Shown here: piece by piece, positions 18,197-27,150 of the stretch | Layout of the letters: each line of letters opens with the position of its first letter | How positions within the stretch are numbered: position 1 is the first letter of the stretch | Assembly (NCBI RefSeq): GCF_040790665.1 | Contig: NZ_CP160849.1 | Location: 1,389,501 to 1,453,500 of the forward strand | Length of the DNA: 64,000 nt | From: Sulfitobacter pontiacus | GTDB taxonomy: Bacteria; Pseudomonadota; Alphaproteobacteria; Rhodobacterales; Rhodobacteraceae | Direction: 5' to 3' | Program-made: the position numbers and the translations under genes | Notes under the pieces: generated by a model | Seen by the model: the letters and a program-made list of their open reading frames with translations, nothing else | Database searches by the model: none | What the model was told of the DNA's origin: nothing

Positions 18197-19894
18197 ATGC
18201 TCCGCCAATTTTTCGAATACTATCGTCCCCACACGCGCCTGTTCTGGGTGGACTTCGGCTCTGCCGTGTTGTCCGGCTTGCTGGAGCTTGCCTTCCCGCT
18301 CGCCATCACCGCCTTTATCGACCACCTGCTGCCGCTTGGCGATCTGAGGCTGACCATACTGGCCGCGATTGGGCTGCTCTTGGTGTATCTGGTCAATACC
18401 GCCCTGATGGGGGTGGTGATCTATTGGGGCCACCGTCTGGGGATCGAGATCGAAACCGAGATGCGCCGCCGCGCTTTTTCGCATCTGACCCGGCTGTCTT
18501 GGCGCTGGTATGACCGGGCGCGTACCGGCAAGCTTGTCGCCCGCGTGACCCGCGACCTTGAAGAAATAGGCGAGGTCGCGCACCACGGCCCCGAAGACCT
18601 GTTTATCGCGGTGGTCACCTTCGTCGGTGCCTTTGCGTTGATGATCAATCTGCATGTCACGCTCGCGCTGATTACGGTCGTGATCGTGCCGCTGATGGTC
18701 TGGGTCGTGGCCGTTTACGGGGCGCGCATGACACGGTCTTGGCGCGATATCTATGCGCGTGTGGGGGCCTTCAACGTGCGCCTGGAGGAAGCCATTAGCG
18801 GCATCCGGGTCGTGCAGGCCTTTGCCAATGAAGGTCACGAAGAAACGTTGTTCGCGCGTGACAACGCAGCCTATCGCAGGACCAAACTGTCGGCCTATGC
18901 GATCATGGCGAAGGCCAGTGCGATCCACTACATGGGCCTGCGTTTCGTGCAGGTTGTGGTGATGGTGGCGGGTGCGGGTTTTGTGCTGGAAGGGTCGCTG
19001 ACCACGGGCGGCTTTGTCGGCTTCCTGCTGCTGGTCAGCGTCTTTTTCCGCCCGCTGGAGAAAATTGCTGCTGTGATCGAAACCTATCCCCGCGGTATCG
19101 CCGGTTTCCAACGCTACACCGAATTGTTGCAGACCGACCGCGATGTCAGCGATCGGCCGGATGCCGTCGCAGTGACCGTCACGCAAGGCGAGGTCGCTTT
19201 TGACGATGTGTCATTTGCCTATGACAGCCCGTTGCCCATTCTGCACAACGTCACCTTGACCGCCAAAGCCGGTGAGACAGTGGCTTTCGTCGGGCCGTCG
19301 GGTGCAGGCAAGACAACGCTTTTGGCATTGCTCCCGCGGTTTTACGACCCTTCCGGCGGGCGGATTACGATTGATGAGATCGACATTGCGGATATGACCC
19401 TGAACAGTCTGCGCTCTCAGATCGGGTTGGTCTCTCAGGATGTGTTCCTATTCGGGTCCACCCTGCGCGAGAATATCCTGTACGGAAAACTCGATGCCAC
19501 GGCGGCGGAACTGGATGCCGCGGTCGAGAATGCCCAGTTGGGCGCGCTCGTCTCCGCACTGCCCGAGGGGCTGGAAACCGTCGTGGGCGAGCGGGGTGTC
19601 ATGCTGTCGGGCGGGCAGAAACAGCGCGTCGCCATCGCCCGCGCTTTCCTGAAAAACCCGCCGATCCTGATCCTGGACGAGGCAACATCGGCGCTGGATC
19701 GCGAGACGGAGCGCGACATCCAGCAGGCGTTGGAGCGGCTTTCAAAGGGCCGCACCACGCTCATTATCGCGCATCGGCTTGAGACGGTGAAACATGCCGA
19801 CCAGATCATCGTCATGGAGGCAGGGCGCAAGGTCGAAGCCGGAACGCACGACAGCTTGCGCGCGCGCAATGGCCTTTACGCGCGGCTGACCTGA
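18197..19894 (+). CDS. ABC half-transporter with fused membrane and ATPase domains
   Basis: A 565-residue protein of the exporter fold. About six hydrophobic segments occupy residues 15-300, and the ATPase follows, with Walker A G-P-S-G-A-G-K-T-T, signature L-S-G-G-Q-K-Q-R, Walker B I-L-I-L-D-E-A-T-S-A-L-D and H-loop I-I-A-H-R. It starts 31 bases after the FhuC-like gene in the same direction, so it is likely in the iron operon. Such proteins in siderophore loci either export siderophore or, as in IrtAB and YbtPQ, import it; which applies here is not decided by sequence. There is only one half, so it would act as a homodimer. No siderophore synthesis gene is nearby. Confidence 0.85.
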   Translation: MLRQFFEYYRPHTRLFWVDFGSAVLSGLLELAFPLAITAFIDHLLPLGDLRLTILAAIGLLLVYLVNTALMGVVIYWGHRLGIEIETEMRRRAFSHLTRLSWRWYDRARTGKLVARVTRDLEEIGEVAHHGPEDLFIAVVTFVGAFALMINLHVTLALITVVIVPLMVWVVAVYGARMTRSWRDIYARVGAFNVRLEEAISGIRVVQAFANEGHEETLFARDNAAYRRTKLSAYAIMAKASAIHYMGLRFVQVVVMVAGAGFVLEGSLTTGGFVGFLLLVSVFFRPLEKIAAVIETYPRGIAGFQRYTELLQTDRDVSDRPDAVAVTVTQGEVAFDDVSFAYDSPLPILHNVTLTAKAGETVAFVGPSGAGKTTLLALLPRFYDPSGGRITIDEIDIADMTLNSLRSQIGLVSQDVFLFGSTLRENILYGKLDATAAELDAAVENAQLGALVSALPEGLETVVGERGVMLSGGQKQRVAIARAFLKNPPILILDEATSALDRETERDIQQALERLSKGRTTLIIAHRLETVKHADQIIVMEAGRKVEAGTHDSLRARNGLYARLT

Positions 19895-19952
19895 CACGCA
19901 TTTTACAACGCTTGGTGCTGCTTGGGCGTGCTTCCGGAACTGTTGGGGAAAG

Positions 19953-21311
19953 TCACCTTGGGACGTTCGTCGTCTTGGGCAGGCGCAAGACGGCGGCAAA
20001 ACCGCGCGGGCTCAGTTCTCGGGGTACGTAAATTTCAAGTTGGCATCCGGACTGGGCGCATAGATCTTGTATGATCGACAGTCCCAGCCCGTATCCATCT
20101 GACAGCGCGCCACGTCGGTTGAACCGCTGCTTTATGCGGTCGAGGTCCGCGGGTGAGAGAGGGGCGCAATCGTTCACGACGGCAACTCTCCCCGATTGGC
20201 TGGCGTCTACAACCGTGGGCAAAGGGCCGCTAGCGTGCTTCAGGGCGTTGTCGAACATATTGTTCAGGATGATCCCAAGGGCATCCGGATCAACGCGCGT
20301 TGAAAAATGAGTTTCGGGAAACTTCAATTCGATCTTTTCCGGGGCGCGGCTTCGGCTGCGCATCTCGGACATCAAAAGCGTGATCACCGGGGAAACATCC
20401 GTCGCGACCGCATTGAGGCCCAGTCCTGATTGCGCCCTTGATAATTGCAATAGGCGCTCGATCAAGCGCTCAAGCCGCTTCAGACCTGTTTCGATTTCGA
20501 CGATATTGTCGATCTTTGCGGGGTCGCTCAGCTTTGCCCGCAGCCGCTGCGCCTGCGCCAGACAAATGGCAACGGGGGTGCGCAATTCATGCGCGGCATT
20601 CGTGGCAAAGGCACGTTCTGCGGTGATGGCGCGGTCAAGTCGCCCCATGAGCCCGTCAAGCGTATCAATCGCCGGGGTTATTTCGGAAAAGACATTCTCG
20701 CGTTCAATCGGGGAAAGGTTGTGTTCGTTCTTTTCTGCGATGTTCCGGCTGAGCTCGGCAATCATCGCGACTGATCGTCGAACCGCCCAGAAGGAGGATA
20801 ACGCAAATAGCGCCCCCAACAGGCCAAAACCGATCGCCACAGCGATCACCACATCGGTTATCGCCTCATTGCGTTCCACCATCGGCTCGGCCACCACGAC
20901 GCTGCCCGTCTCGGGCTGATCTGAACGGAGCATGATAAAGCGATGCCCGGCGGCGGTGCTTAGCCCGGTGGCCAATGGCGTGGGAAGCGCAAAAGTACCA
21001 ACGCTTTTTGACTGCGCGTAGACCTGACCATCCGGATCCAGATACCACATCAACGCGCGTTCATCCGGCTTACGCAGTTTGCTTTCAAAATCCAGCAAGC
21101 CGCCCACGTCAAAGCCCGCGTCGCCTTGGGCCGTTTCGATGAACTCCACCAAGAGATGCGCCTTGCCAATCAGGCTGGCATCAAGCAGCTCGTCATACTC
21201 GTCCTTGAAGATATGCTGGACGATCAAAACGCCAATCACCATCACCGCCAGCCCGGGCACAAGCAGCGACCCAAGCAGCGATTGAACCAGACTTTTGTGG
21301 CGGCGTGTCAT
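19953..21311 (-). CDS. Sensor histidine kinase, PmrB/QseC-like
   Basis: A 452-residue membrane kinase. Helices lie near residues 10-32 and 152-175, with a periplasmic domain of about 120 residues between them, then a HAMP-like linker. The phosphoacceptor is H241 in A-A-H-E-L-R-T-P; the N box is N-N-M-F-D-N-A (350-356) and the G box G-Y-G-L-G-L-S. Its start overlaps the stop of the response regulator by four bases. The genetic setting (eptA and dgkA just upstream on the same strand) suggests it senses envelope stress such as cationic peptides or metal ions, like PmrB. The stimulus is inferred only. Confidence 0.88.
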   Translation of the reverse strand: MTRRHKSLVQSLLGSLLVPGLAVMVIGVLIVQHIFKDEYDELLDASLIGKAHLLVEFIETAQGDAGFDVGGLLDFESKLRKPDERALMWYLDPDGQVYAQSKSVGTFALPTPLATGLSTAAGHRFIMLRSDQPETGSVVVAEPMVERNEAITDVVIAVAIGFGLLGALFALSSFWAVRRSVAMIAELSRNIAEKNEHNLSPIERENVFSEITPAIDTLDGLMGRLDRAITAERAFATNAAHELRTPVAICLAQAQRLRAKLSDPAKIDNIVEIETGLKRLERLIERLLQLSRAQSGLGLNAVATDVSPVITLLMSEMRSRSRAPEKIELKFPETHFSTRVDPDALGIILNNMFDNALKHASGPLPTVVDASQSGRVAVVNDCAPLSPADLDRIKQRFNRRGALSDGYGLGLSIIQDLCAQSGCQLEIYVPRELSPRGFAAVLRLPKTTNVPR

Positions 21312-21964
21312 GACGTCAAGGCGTAGCCTAAACCACGGTGCGTGGCGATAAGGTCTTTGCCTAATTTCGTGCGCAAACGGCTGATATGTGCCTCGATCGC
21401 GTTGCTTTCGACTTCTTCGCCGTAGTCATAGATGGCAGCTTCAAGGCTCTCCTTCGGCACGATCTGGGGTTTGCGGCGCAGTAGCGTTTCGAAGACGCCC
21501 CATTCCTTAGCGGTCAGACGTACGGGCTGTTCAGCGCGCATGACGGTGTGATCGGACAGATTGACCACCACATCGTGCAGCTGAACCGTTTGGGCAAACT
21601 GGTTGGCGCTGCGTCGACAGACGGTATGGATGCGCGCTTTGACCTCATCAAGGTCAAAAGGCTTGATCACATAGTCATCAGCCCCCCTGTTCAACCCCTC
21701 TATCCGGTCCGACACCTTGTCGCGGGCAGTGAGAATGAGGATCGGCGTGCGTATGGCCTTTGCCCGCAGTTTGCTTAAAAAATCCAACCCGTCGCCATCA
21801 GGCAACTGCAGGTCCAGAAGTACCACATCATAGGATAGCGTACGCAGCGCGGCGTCTGCCTCGTCCAGGGTGCAGAACCATTCGACAATGTGACGATCCG
21901 CCTCCAGATGCTCTTTCAGCGGCCGCGCCAAAGCTTTTTCATCCTCGATCAAGAGTATGCGCAT
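21308..21964 (-). CDS. OmpR/PhoB-family response regulator, PmrA-like
   Basis: A 218-residue regulator. The receiver domain has the acidic pair E7-D8, the phosphoacceptor D51 (V-V-L-L-D-L-Q-L-P-D-G), T79 and K101. The C-terminal part (about 125-218) is a winged helix typical of OmpR/PhoB, ending H-R-G-L-G-Y. The next gene, its kinase, overlaps by ATGA. It follows dgkA by 112 bases, so it may be transcribed with eptA-dgkA or from its own promoter. The direct repeat at 24184-24203 is a candidate binding site. Confidence 0.9.
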   Translation of the reverse strand: MRILLIEDEKALARPLKEHLEADRHIVEWFCTLDEADAALRTLSYDVVLLDLQLPDGDGLDFLSKLRAKAIRTPILILTARDKVSDRIEGLNRGADDYVIKPFDLDEVKARIHTVCRRSANQFAQTVQLHDVVVNLSDHTVMRAEQPVRLTAKEWGVFETLLRRKPQIVPKESLEAAIYDYGEEVESNAIEAHISRLRTKLGKDLIATHRGLGYALTS

Positions 21965-22076
21965 AATGTTACTGTCCAGTTCCGAGACGCGGCTTAGCCA
22001 ATTCGGCTGATGCTGACATGATCATAGTTTCAGGCTTAGGGCATTCTATTTTCTGCGACCGGTTCATCGGCATATC

Positions 22077-22478
22077 TCAGGCCATCCCGAAATAGCGCAA
22101 AGCGACCACAGCCATGAAAAAACCGTTCGCGAAAAGCAAACACATGGTCGCGAGCGAACCAAGGTCCTTGGCGTCACGAGCGAAAACCTCCCACTGTGGA
22201 GCGAGGTGGTCGACGATACATTCGATCGCCGTATTCAGAGCCTCGACCGCGACAAGCGCCGAAAAGAGGACCAGAAAGACCAGAAAATCAGCGACACCCG
22301 CATCCATGATGTAGAGCAGAACACTACCGATTGGCAGCGCCACAATGATATGCCTGAACGCGGTTTCCATCCAAAGACGTCGCAGCCCGCCAATCGAATA
22401 GCCCGCAGCGGCAAACAGATGGGCGACCCCCGTAACGCGTTCGGGTTTCTCAAGCGGTTTGATAATTTCCGGCTTCAT
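22077..22478 (-). CDS. dgkA: Diacylglycerol kinase, DgkA family
   Basis: A 133-residue inner-membrane enzyme that phosphorylates diacylglycerol to phosphatidate. It has the three hydrophobic helices of prokaryotic DgkA and the conserved E-A-L-N-T-A-I-E run that holds catalytic residues. Its start overlaps the eptA stop by four bases. The pairing is chemically sensible: the phosphoethanolamine transferase takes its head group from phosphatidylethanolamine and leaves diacylglycerol, which DgkA returns to phospholipid synthesis. It is slightly longer than E. coli DgkA (about 122 residues). Confidence 0.93.
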   Translation of the reverse strand: MKPEIIKPLEKPERVTGVAHLFAAAGYSIGGLRRLWMETAFRHIIVALPIGSVLLYIMDAGVADFLVFLVLFSALVAVEALNTAIECIVDHLAPQWEVFARDAKDLGSLATMCLLFANGFFMAVVALRYFGMA

Positions 22479-24139
22479 ATCTTGGCCACCTCAGTATTTG
22501 TTTTGCAGGAAGCGAAGATATCCAGATCGGGGTTACGCTCTGCAGTGTTGATGTCGAGCATCCCAATTAGGGAATGGAACAGATTGTCGTGTGACAGCGG
22601 CTTGTCCTTCTGTTCCGCCACACAGCTTTCATCGATGCCAAAGCGGGTTCGGAATGCGTCTGACATCCATAGGAGCATCGGGACATGGGTCTGCGTGTCC
22701 GGGGCCATGAAATAGGGTGCCCCGTGCAAATACAGCCCGCGTTCGCCAAGCGATTCACCGTGGTCGGACACATAAAGCAGTGACGTGGCCAAAGCTTCAT
22801 TCGCGGCAAGCATTTTTATCGTCTGGGCAAGTATCTGATCTGTATAGGCGATGGTGTTATCATAGGCATTGGTGATCTCCTGCGGGGTGCATTTCTTGAA
22901 CTCCGCCGTACGGCATGCGGGTGTGAAGCGTTCAAATGCCGCGGGATAGCGCTGATAATAGGTCGGCCCGTGACTGCCGATCTGGTGCAGAACCAGGACC
23001 GTGTCCTGCTTGATCGATGCGATGTAGTCTTTCAACGGCTCAAGGAATATGCCGTCGATACATTCTCCCGTTGCACAGAACTCCGGGTCGGTCAGATCGT
23101 TGAACCTGCGCGTCTTGAACCGTGCGGCAATCGCTTTGTCGCCGGTGTTATTGTCCCACCATTCGACCTGCAGCCCGGCATGCCCGAAGACATCTAGCAC
23201 ATTCTCGGTCGAGGTGCTTTTTTCAAAGCTGTAGTCATCTCGGCTGTATTTTGAGAACATACAAGGCAGTGACACCGCCGTGGCAGTGCCACAGGACTGG
23301 GTATTGCTGAAGTTGATAATTGGCAGCTTGGACAGCTCTGGGTTCGTGTCGACGCCGTATCCGTTCAAGCTGAAATTCTGGGCCCGCGCGGTTTCCCCCG
23401 CAACGACAACGGTCAGCATAGGCTTTTGCGGCGCGTCATAGGCAGAACCGCCCCTTGCATTCGTTCCGGTGCTGGTGAGGACCAGATTGGCCGAACGCGA
23501 CATCATCTTGGCGTAACGGATCGCGCCTACCAACGGGGCACCGGGCTGGTAGCTGCTCATGAAATCCTTCCGCTCGCGCAGGATCGACGCATAGGATTTC
23601 AGGTCTGACATCAGCAATCCTGCGGCCAATGCAAGGCTGACAACAAAGGTCACTATCGGCGTTACAGCCGCCCTGATCCGCGTCTGGGGTCGAATGGGCA
23701 CCCACATCACGATGAGCGCGGGCAACACGCCGAAGACAATAATATGGGTGATGTAGCCAGGTGTTATCAGATGCCGGGATTCCGCGACGGTGGTCACCAT
23801 GACATTTTGGATCATGTCGCGGTCAACGATAACGCCAAGTGTATCGACGTAATAAGACGTCATGGCGGCCAGTATGAGCATCGAGATCAGAAACGGTTTA
23901 ACCGTCCACGGATATGCGAACAGGCTGAAGGCGGCCAACGTCAAACAGAACACAGCCCCCATAAAGCCCGCGAGCGACAATAGGTGGCCCGAGAAGACAT
24001 CCCTTGAGATGTCCCAGAATGTGCTATTATCGACACTGAACACGAATGCGATGGAAAGAACGGTCAGCAGCACGGGGGAGATGCTTATCCGTTCACGCAG
24101 AACGGCTAGCCGGGATAAAAGGGTCTTCACAGAGGCCAT
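22475..24139 (-). CDS. eptA: Lipid A phosphoethanolamine transferase, EptA/MCR family
   Basis: A 554-residue inner-membrane enzyme that adds phosphoethanolamine to lipid A. Five hydrophobic helices lie in residues 22-175, followed by a periplasmic alkaline-phosphatase-like domain. The catalytic motif is V-V-A-G-E-T, with metal ligand E249 and nucleophile T250; D459-H460 and H485 (T-H-V-P) match further metal-site positions. Several cysteines in the periplasmic domain fit the disulfides of the family. The family is known to confer polymyxin resistance. It is the first gene of an operon with dgkA and a two-component system. It is chromosomal here, with no mobile element nearby. Confidence 0.94.
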   Translation of the reverse strand: MASVKTLLSRLAVLRERISISPVLLTVLSIAFVFSVDNSTFWDISRDVFSGHLLSLAGFMGAVFCLTLAAFSLFAYPWTVKPFLISMLILAAMTSYYVDTLGVIVDRDMIQNVMVTTVAESRHLITPGYITHIIVFGVLPALIVMWVPIRPQTRIRAAVTPIVTFVVSLALAAGLLMSDLKSYASILRERKDFMSSYQPGAPLVGAIRYAKMMSRSANLVLTSTGTNARGGSAYDAPQKPMLTVVVAGETARAQNFSLNGYGVDTNPELSKLPIINFSNTQSCGTATAVSLPCMFSKYSRDDYSFEKSTSTENVLDVFGHAGLQVEWWDNNTGDKAIAARFKTRRFNDLTDPEFCATGECIDGIFLEPLKDYIASIKQDTVLVLHQIGSHGPTYYQRYPAAFERFTPACRTAEFKKCTPQEITNAYDNTIAYTDQILAQTIKMLAANEALATSLLYVSDHGESLGERGLYLHGAPYFMAPDTQTHVPMLLWMSDAFRTRFGIDESCVAEQKDKPLSHDNLFHSLIGMLDINTAERNPDLDIFASCKTNTEVAKI

Positions 24140-24179
24140 AATAGAGCTTTCGCAGATTTAGATGCGTGCTCATGACCAG

Positions 24180-24203
24180 CGTAAGCTTACGAAAAGCTTA
24201 CGA
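24180..24203. promoter_or_regulatory. PmrA-box-like direct repeat between eptA and the DUF998 gene
   Basis: AGCTTACGA occurs at 24184-24192 and again at 24195-24203, an exact 9-base direct repeat with an 11-base period; the core reads CTTACG-N5-CTTACG. The first copy is also part of the 12-bp palindrome CGTAAGCTTACG (24180-24191). OmpR-type regulators of the PmrA group are known to bind two direct hexamers (CTTAAT-like) spaced by 5. The site lies 41 bases from the eptA start and 35 bases from the DUF998 gene start, so it could serve both divergent genes. Confidence 0.6.
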
Positions 24204-24237
24204 TCGGAATTTTTCATTTTTAAAAGGTAATTTGTAC

Positions 24238-24870
24238 ATGGAGAACGAAATCGGCGACGCAGCAGTTCGAGAAAGGCCCGGGCTCGTGCGCCTCCTTGCG
24301 TGGTACGCGATATTTGGCTGCATCTTGTTTTCGGGGATGATCCTGATCGCGGATTTTGTTGTTCCGGACCACGACTGGATCGCCGACACCATCAGCGATC
24401 TTGGCGCGGGTGAATATGAATATATTGTCGATATCGGCATCTATGGGTTTTCGGCTTCACTGATATCTGTCGCTTTACTTGCCGCGCATATTCATCTGGG
24501 CAATTGGCGCTGGAGCGTCGGGATCGTGGGCTTCACCGTCTTGGGGCTGATTGTCTTCCTTGTTGGCGCGCGGAATGAATACGGCGACAACGACAGCGAT
24601 GGCGTCGTGATCCATAGCTACCTGGTCTATGCTCTTGGCCTTCTTATGGCGATCTTGCCGTGGTCCATGTCAGAAGGGGCGCGCTGCTGCGGTGCGATAT
24701 ACGGCAGAATTCTTGTCGGTCTCTCCGCGCTCTGGACCGTCTCGGCCCCGGTCTTTTTCATGCTACCCACCGATGTCGACGGTCTTTACGAACGGTATCT
24801 TGGTGTGATTGCGATGGCGACGGTGATCACTCTGGCGACGTTGTTTCTGCGCCGGCAGGGGCGCGGATAG
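24238..24870 (+). CDS. DUF998-type membrane protein
   Basis: A 210-residue integral membrane protein with about six hydrophobic segments. The segment H-D-W-I-A-D-T-I-S-D-L-G-A-G near residue 45 fits the DUF998 group, for which I know no proven reaction. The frame is open upstream to 24166, but the ATG at 24238 follows an AAAAGGTAA ribosome-binding-like stretch and places the repeat at 24184-24203 in the promoter. It diverges from the lipid A modifying operon, so it may be a further envelope gene of the same regulon; that is inference. Confidence 0.7.
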   Translation: MENEIGDAAVRERPGLVRLLAWYAIFGCILFSGMILIADFVVPDHDWIADTISDLGAGEYEYIVDIGIYGFSASLISVALLAAHIHLGNWRWSVGIVGFTVLGLIVFLVGARNEYGDNDSDGVVIHSYLVYALGLLMAILPWSMSEGARCCGAIYGRILVGLSALWTVSAPVFFMLPTDVDGLYERYLGVIAMATVITLATLFLRRQGRG

Positions 24871-24952
24871 GGTCACGGCTGCTGCATTCGCTTATGGCCG
24901 CTTCAACGGACGTGGCTGCGGCATGCGGCAACGTCTGATGCGTCCGGCGAAA

Positions 24953-24993
24953 GCAAAGCAGCCCCGCCGGTCATCCGGCAGGGCTGCGCTTTA
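24953..24993 (-). terminator. Terminator after leuB
   Basis: Stem arms 24958-24970 and 24975-24987 pair over 13 bases with a 4-base loop. The single imperfect pair is a G-U wobble when read on the minus strand. A T-rich run (CTTTGCTTTC) follows on the minus strand. It ends leuB transcription, and the stem may also stop the converging DUF998 gene. Confidence 0.75.
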
Positions 24994-24997
24994 TGTC

Positions 24998-26104
24998 TTA
25001 CAGGCTCGCGTCCAGCGCGGCGAGGATTGCGTCACCCATTTCGGAGGTCGAGATGGGTGAGCCGCCTTCGGGGCCCATCAGATCCGCGGTGCGTGCCCCA
25101 TCGGCGAGCACTTTTTCAACGGCTTTTTCCAGACGCGCGGCCTCATCGCCCTGGTCGAAGGAATAGCGCAGCGCCATTGCAAAGCTGAGGATACAGGCGA
25201 TGGGGTTCGCCTTCCCTTGACCCGCGATATCGGGAGCAGAGCCGTGGACGGGCTCGTACAGCGCTTTGGGGCGGCCATCGGCATTGGGCGCACCCAACGA
25301 GGCAGAGGGCAGCATCCCCAGCGAGCCTGTCAGCATCGCGGCACAATCGGACAGGATATCGCCGAACAGGTTGTCGGTGACGATCACGTCGAACTGCTTG
25401 GGCGCGCGCACCAGTTGCATCGCGCCGTTGTCGGCGTACATGTGGGACAGCTCGACATCGGGGTAGTCTTCGTCATGCACCTTCTGCACGACTTCGCGCC
25501 ACAGGATGCCGCTTTCCATGACGTTGGCTTTCTCCATCGAGCAGACTTTGTTGCCCCGACGACGCGCCAGTTCAAAGGCTGACCGTGCGACACGGTCGAT
25601 CTCGGATTCGGTGTAGCGCTGTGTATTGATGCCGACGCGTTCGTTGCCTTCCTCGAAAATACCGCGGGGTTCGCCAAAGTAGACACCCGATGTCAGTTCG
25701 CGCACGATCATGATGTCGAGCCCGGCAACGAGGTCTTTCTTCAGCGAGGAGAAATCCGCCAGCGCGTCAAAACACTGTGCCGGACGTAGGTTCGAAAACA
25801 GGTCCATTTCCTTGCGCAGGCGCAGCAGGCCGCGTTCGGGTTTCACGCTGAAATCAAGCGCGTCGTATTTCGGCCCGCCAACGGCACCCAGCAGAACAGC
25901 ATCCGCCGCCAGCGCTTTGGCCATCGTGTCGTCATGCAGGGGGGTGCCGTGTTTGTCATAGGCGGCGCCGCCGACCAGATCGTGATCCACGTCAAAGGCC
26001 AGATCGCGCTTGTCGCCAAACCAGTCGATGATGCGAACAACCTGGCCCATGACCTCGGGGCCGATGCCGTCACCGGCGAGGATTAGCAATGTGGGGTTGG
26101 CCAT
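24998..26104 (-). CDS. leuB: 3-isopropylmalate dehydrogenase
   Basis: A 368-residue NAD-dependent enzyme of leucine synthesis that oxidises and decarboxylates 3-isopropylmalate. The family signature N-L-F-G-D-I-L-S-D is present, and L-L-R-L-R-K-E near residue 93 fits the substrate-binding segment of LeuB rather than isocitrate dehydrogenase. The length is normal. It is transcribed in the same direction as leuD and leuC upstream, but two unrelated genes separate them. Confidence 0.97.
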   Translation of the reverse strand: MANPTLLILAGDGIGPEVMGQVVRIIDWFGDKRDLAFDVDHDLVGGAAYDKHGTPLHDDTMAKALAADAVLLGAVGGPKYDALDFSVKPERGLLRLRKEMDLFSNLRPAQCFDALADFSSLKKDLVAGLDIMIVRELTSGVYFGEPRGIFEEGNERVGINTQRYTESEIDRVARSAFELARRRGNKVCSMEKANVMESGILWREVVQKVHDEDYPDVELSHMYADNGAMQLVRAPKQFDVIVTDNLFGDILSDCAAMLTGSLGMLPSASLGAPNADGRPKALYEPVHGSAPDIAGQGKANPIACILSFAMALRYSFDQGDEAARLEKAVEKVLADGARTADLMGPEGGSPISTSEMGDAILAALDASL

Positions 26105-26169
26105 GCGGTGTCTCCTGAAAAATACGTTGATAGCGGGGTAGCGCGGGGAGCCAGAGGGGTCAAGAACGG

Positions 26170-27150
26170 CTAGCGGTCAAGATCGACCCAGACTACGCCA
26201 TGACGGCTGGCAGCAGGGTCGCGGGCCACGCCAGCGGCGACGACGCGCCAGTCGGTTGAGGGCAGTAGATAATCGACACGCATATCGCCCAAACCGTCGA
26301 AGGTGACGGTGGGCTGACCCGCCAGCGGGTCGTGGAGCGCGGGGTGATCCAACAGCGTCTGGATCGCGGCGCGCAGCCCTTCGCCTTTCGCCGGATCAAG
26401 ATTTGCATCCCCCAGCAGGATAAAACGGTCTGTTGGCGGCGGGCCGAAGCTGCCCGCCAGATAGTGATCCCAGAACAGGACTTCATCATGGTTGCGTTTG
26501 CCGTTGCGGTCCTCTGGTCCGTCGAACACAGGGGGCGTGGCATAGAAGGTCAGCAGGGTCAGGGGCGCTTGATCTGGGATGTCGATCGGCACGACCCATG
26601 CCCCGTGCGAGGCAAGCCGCTGCACCTCTTGCGCCGCGGCAGAGGGGATGGGGGCACCGTCCGTCTGCGGCAGCAGCGCATCGGGCAGGTCGCGCCACAG
26701 GAAATCGCTGTAATCCTGAACGTCGGTGCGCAGCACGGGATAGCGCGACAGGATCGACATCGCACCCGCGCCGAAGAAGCGGCCATAGCCCTGACCATCG
26801 CGCGCGCCGCCCGCTTTTCCGTCGCCGTCCATATCCAGACCCGTAGGCCGTCCCGCATTCGGGGGCAGCGCGAAACGGTAGGGGTAGCTGGGGCCAGCCT
26901 CGCCAAGCCTGTCCGCCAAAGCGCCAAGCGTTGTGCCGCCAAGATCGTAATCCACCCCCTGCAGCACGATGATATCGGCAGCAACATTTTCCAGCAGGCG
27001 CGTCACAGCGGTAACCTGCGGGTCCGCCCCTTTGGCAATGTCGCGCAGCAGCAGACCCGGTCCGGCCCGCGATAATTCGGTGTTGAAGGTGGCGATGCGC
27101 AGGGGCTCTGCCACCGCGGGGGATGCGGCCAGCAGAACGCCTGCGATCAG
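26170..27150 (-). CDS. Secreted endonuclease/exonuclease/phosphatase-family protein
   Basis: About 326 residues. After a short hydrophobic leader ending A-S-P-A-V-A-E comes [10 protein letters not shown], the start of the EEP (DNase I-like) fold. Later come L-G-D-A-N-L-D-P and D-Y-L-L-P-S, which fit the metal and catalytic loops of the family. Substrate is not known; a nuclease or a phosphodiesterase are possible. The start is problematic: no ATG, GTG or TTG lies in frame between 27279 and the leader. A CTG at 27150 overlaps the upstream stop as CTGA and would give a coupled start, a GTG at 27114 would remove the leader, and an ATG at 27279 would overlap the upstream gene by 133 bases. Confidence 0.75.
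   Translation of the reverse strand: MIAGVLLAASPAVAEPLRIATFNTELSRAGPGLLLRDIAKGADPQVTAVTRLLENVAADIIVLQGVDYDLGGTTLGALADRLGEAGPSYPYRFALPPNAGRPTGLDMDGDGKAGGARDGQGYGRFFGAGAMSILSRYPVLRTDVQDYSDFLWRDLPDALLPQTDGAPIPSAAAQEVQRLASHGAWVVPIDIPDQAPLTLLTFYATPPVFDGPEDRNGKRNHDEVLFWDHYLAGSFGPPPTDRFILLGDANLDPAKGEGLRAAIQTLLDHPALHDPLAGQPTVTFDGLGDMRVDYLLPSTDWRVVAAGVARDPAASRHGVVWVDLDR

Noticed and set aside
24180-24191. CGTAAGCTTACG read only as a palindromic operator
   Set aside because: The exact second copy of AGCTTACGA 11 bases on makes a direct-repeat site a better reading than a simple palindrome.
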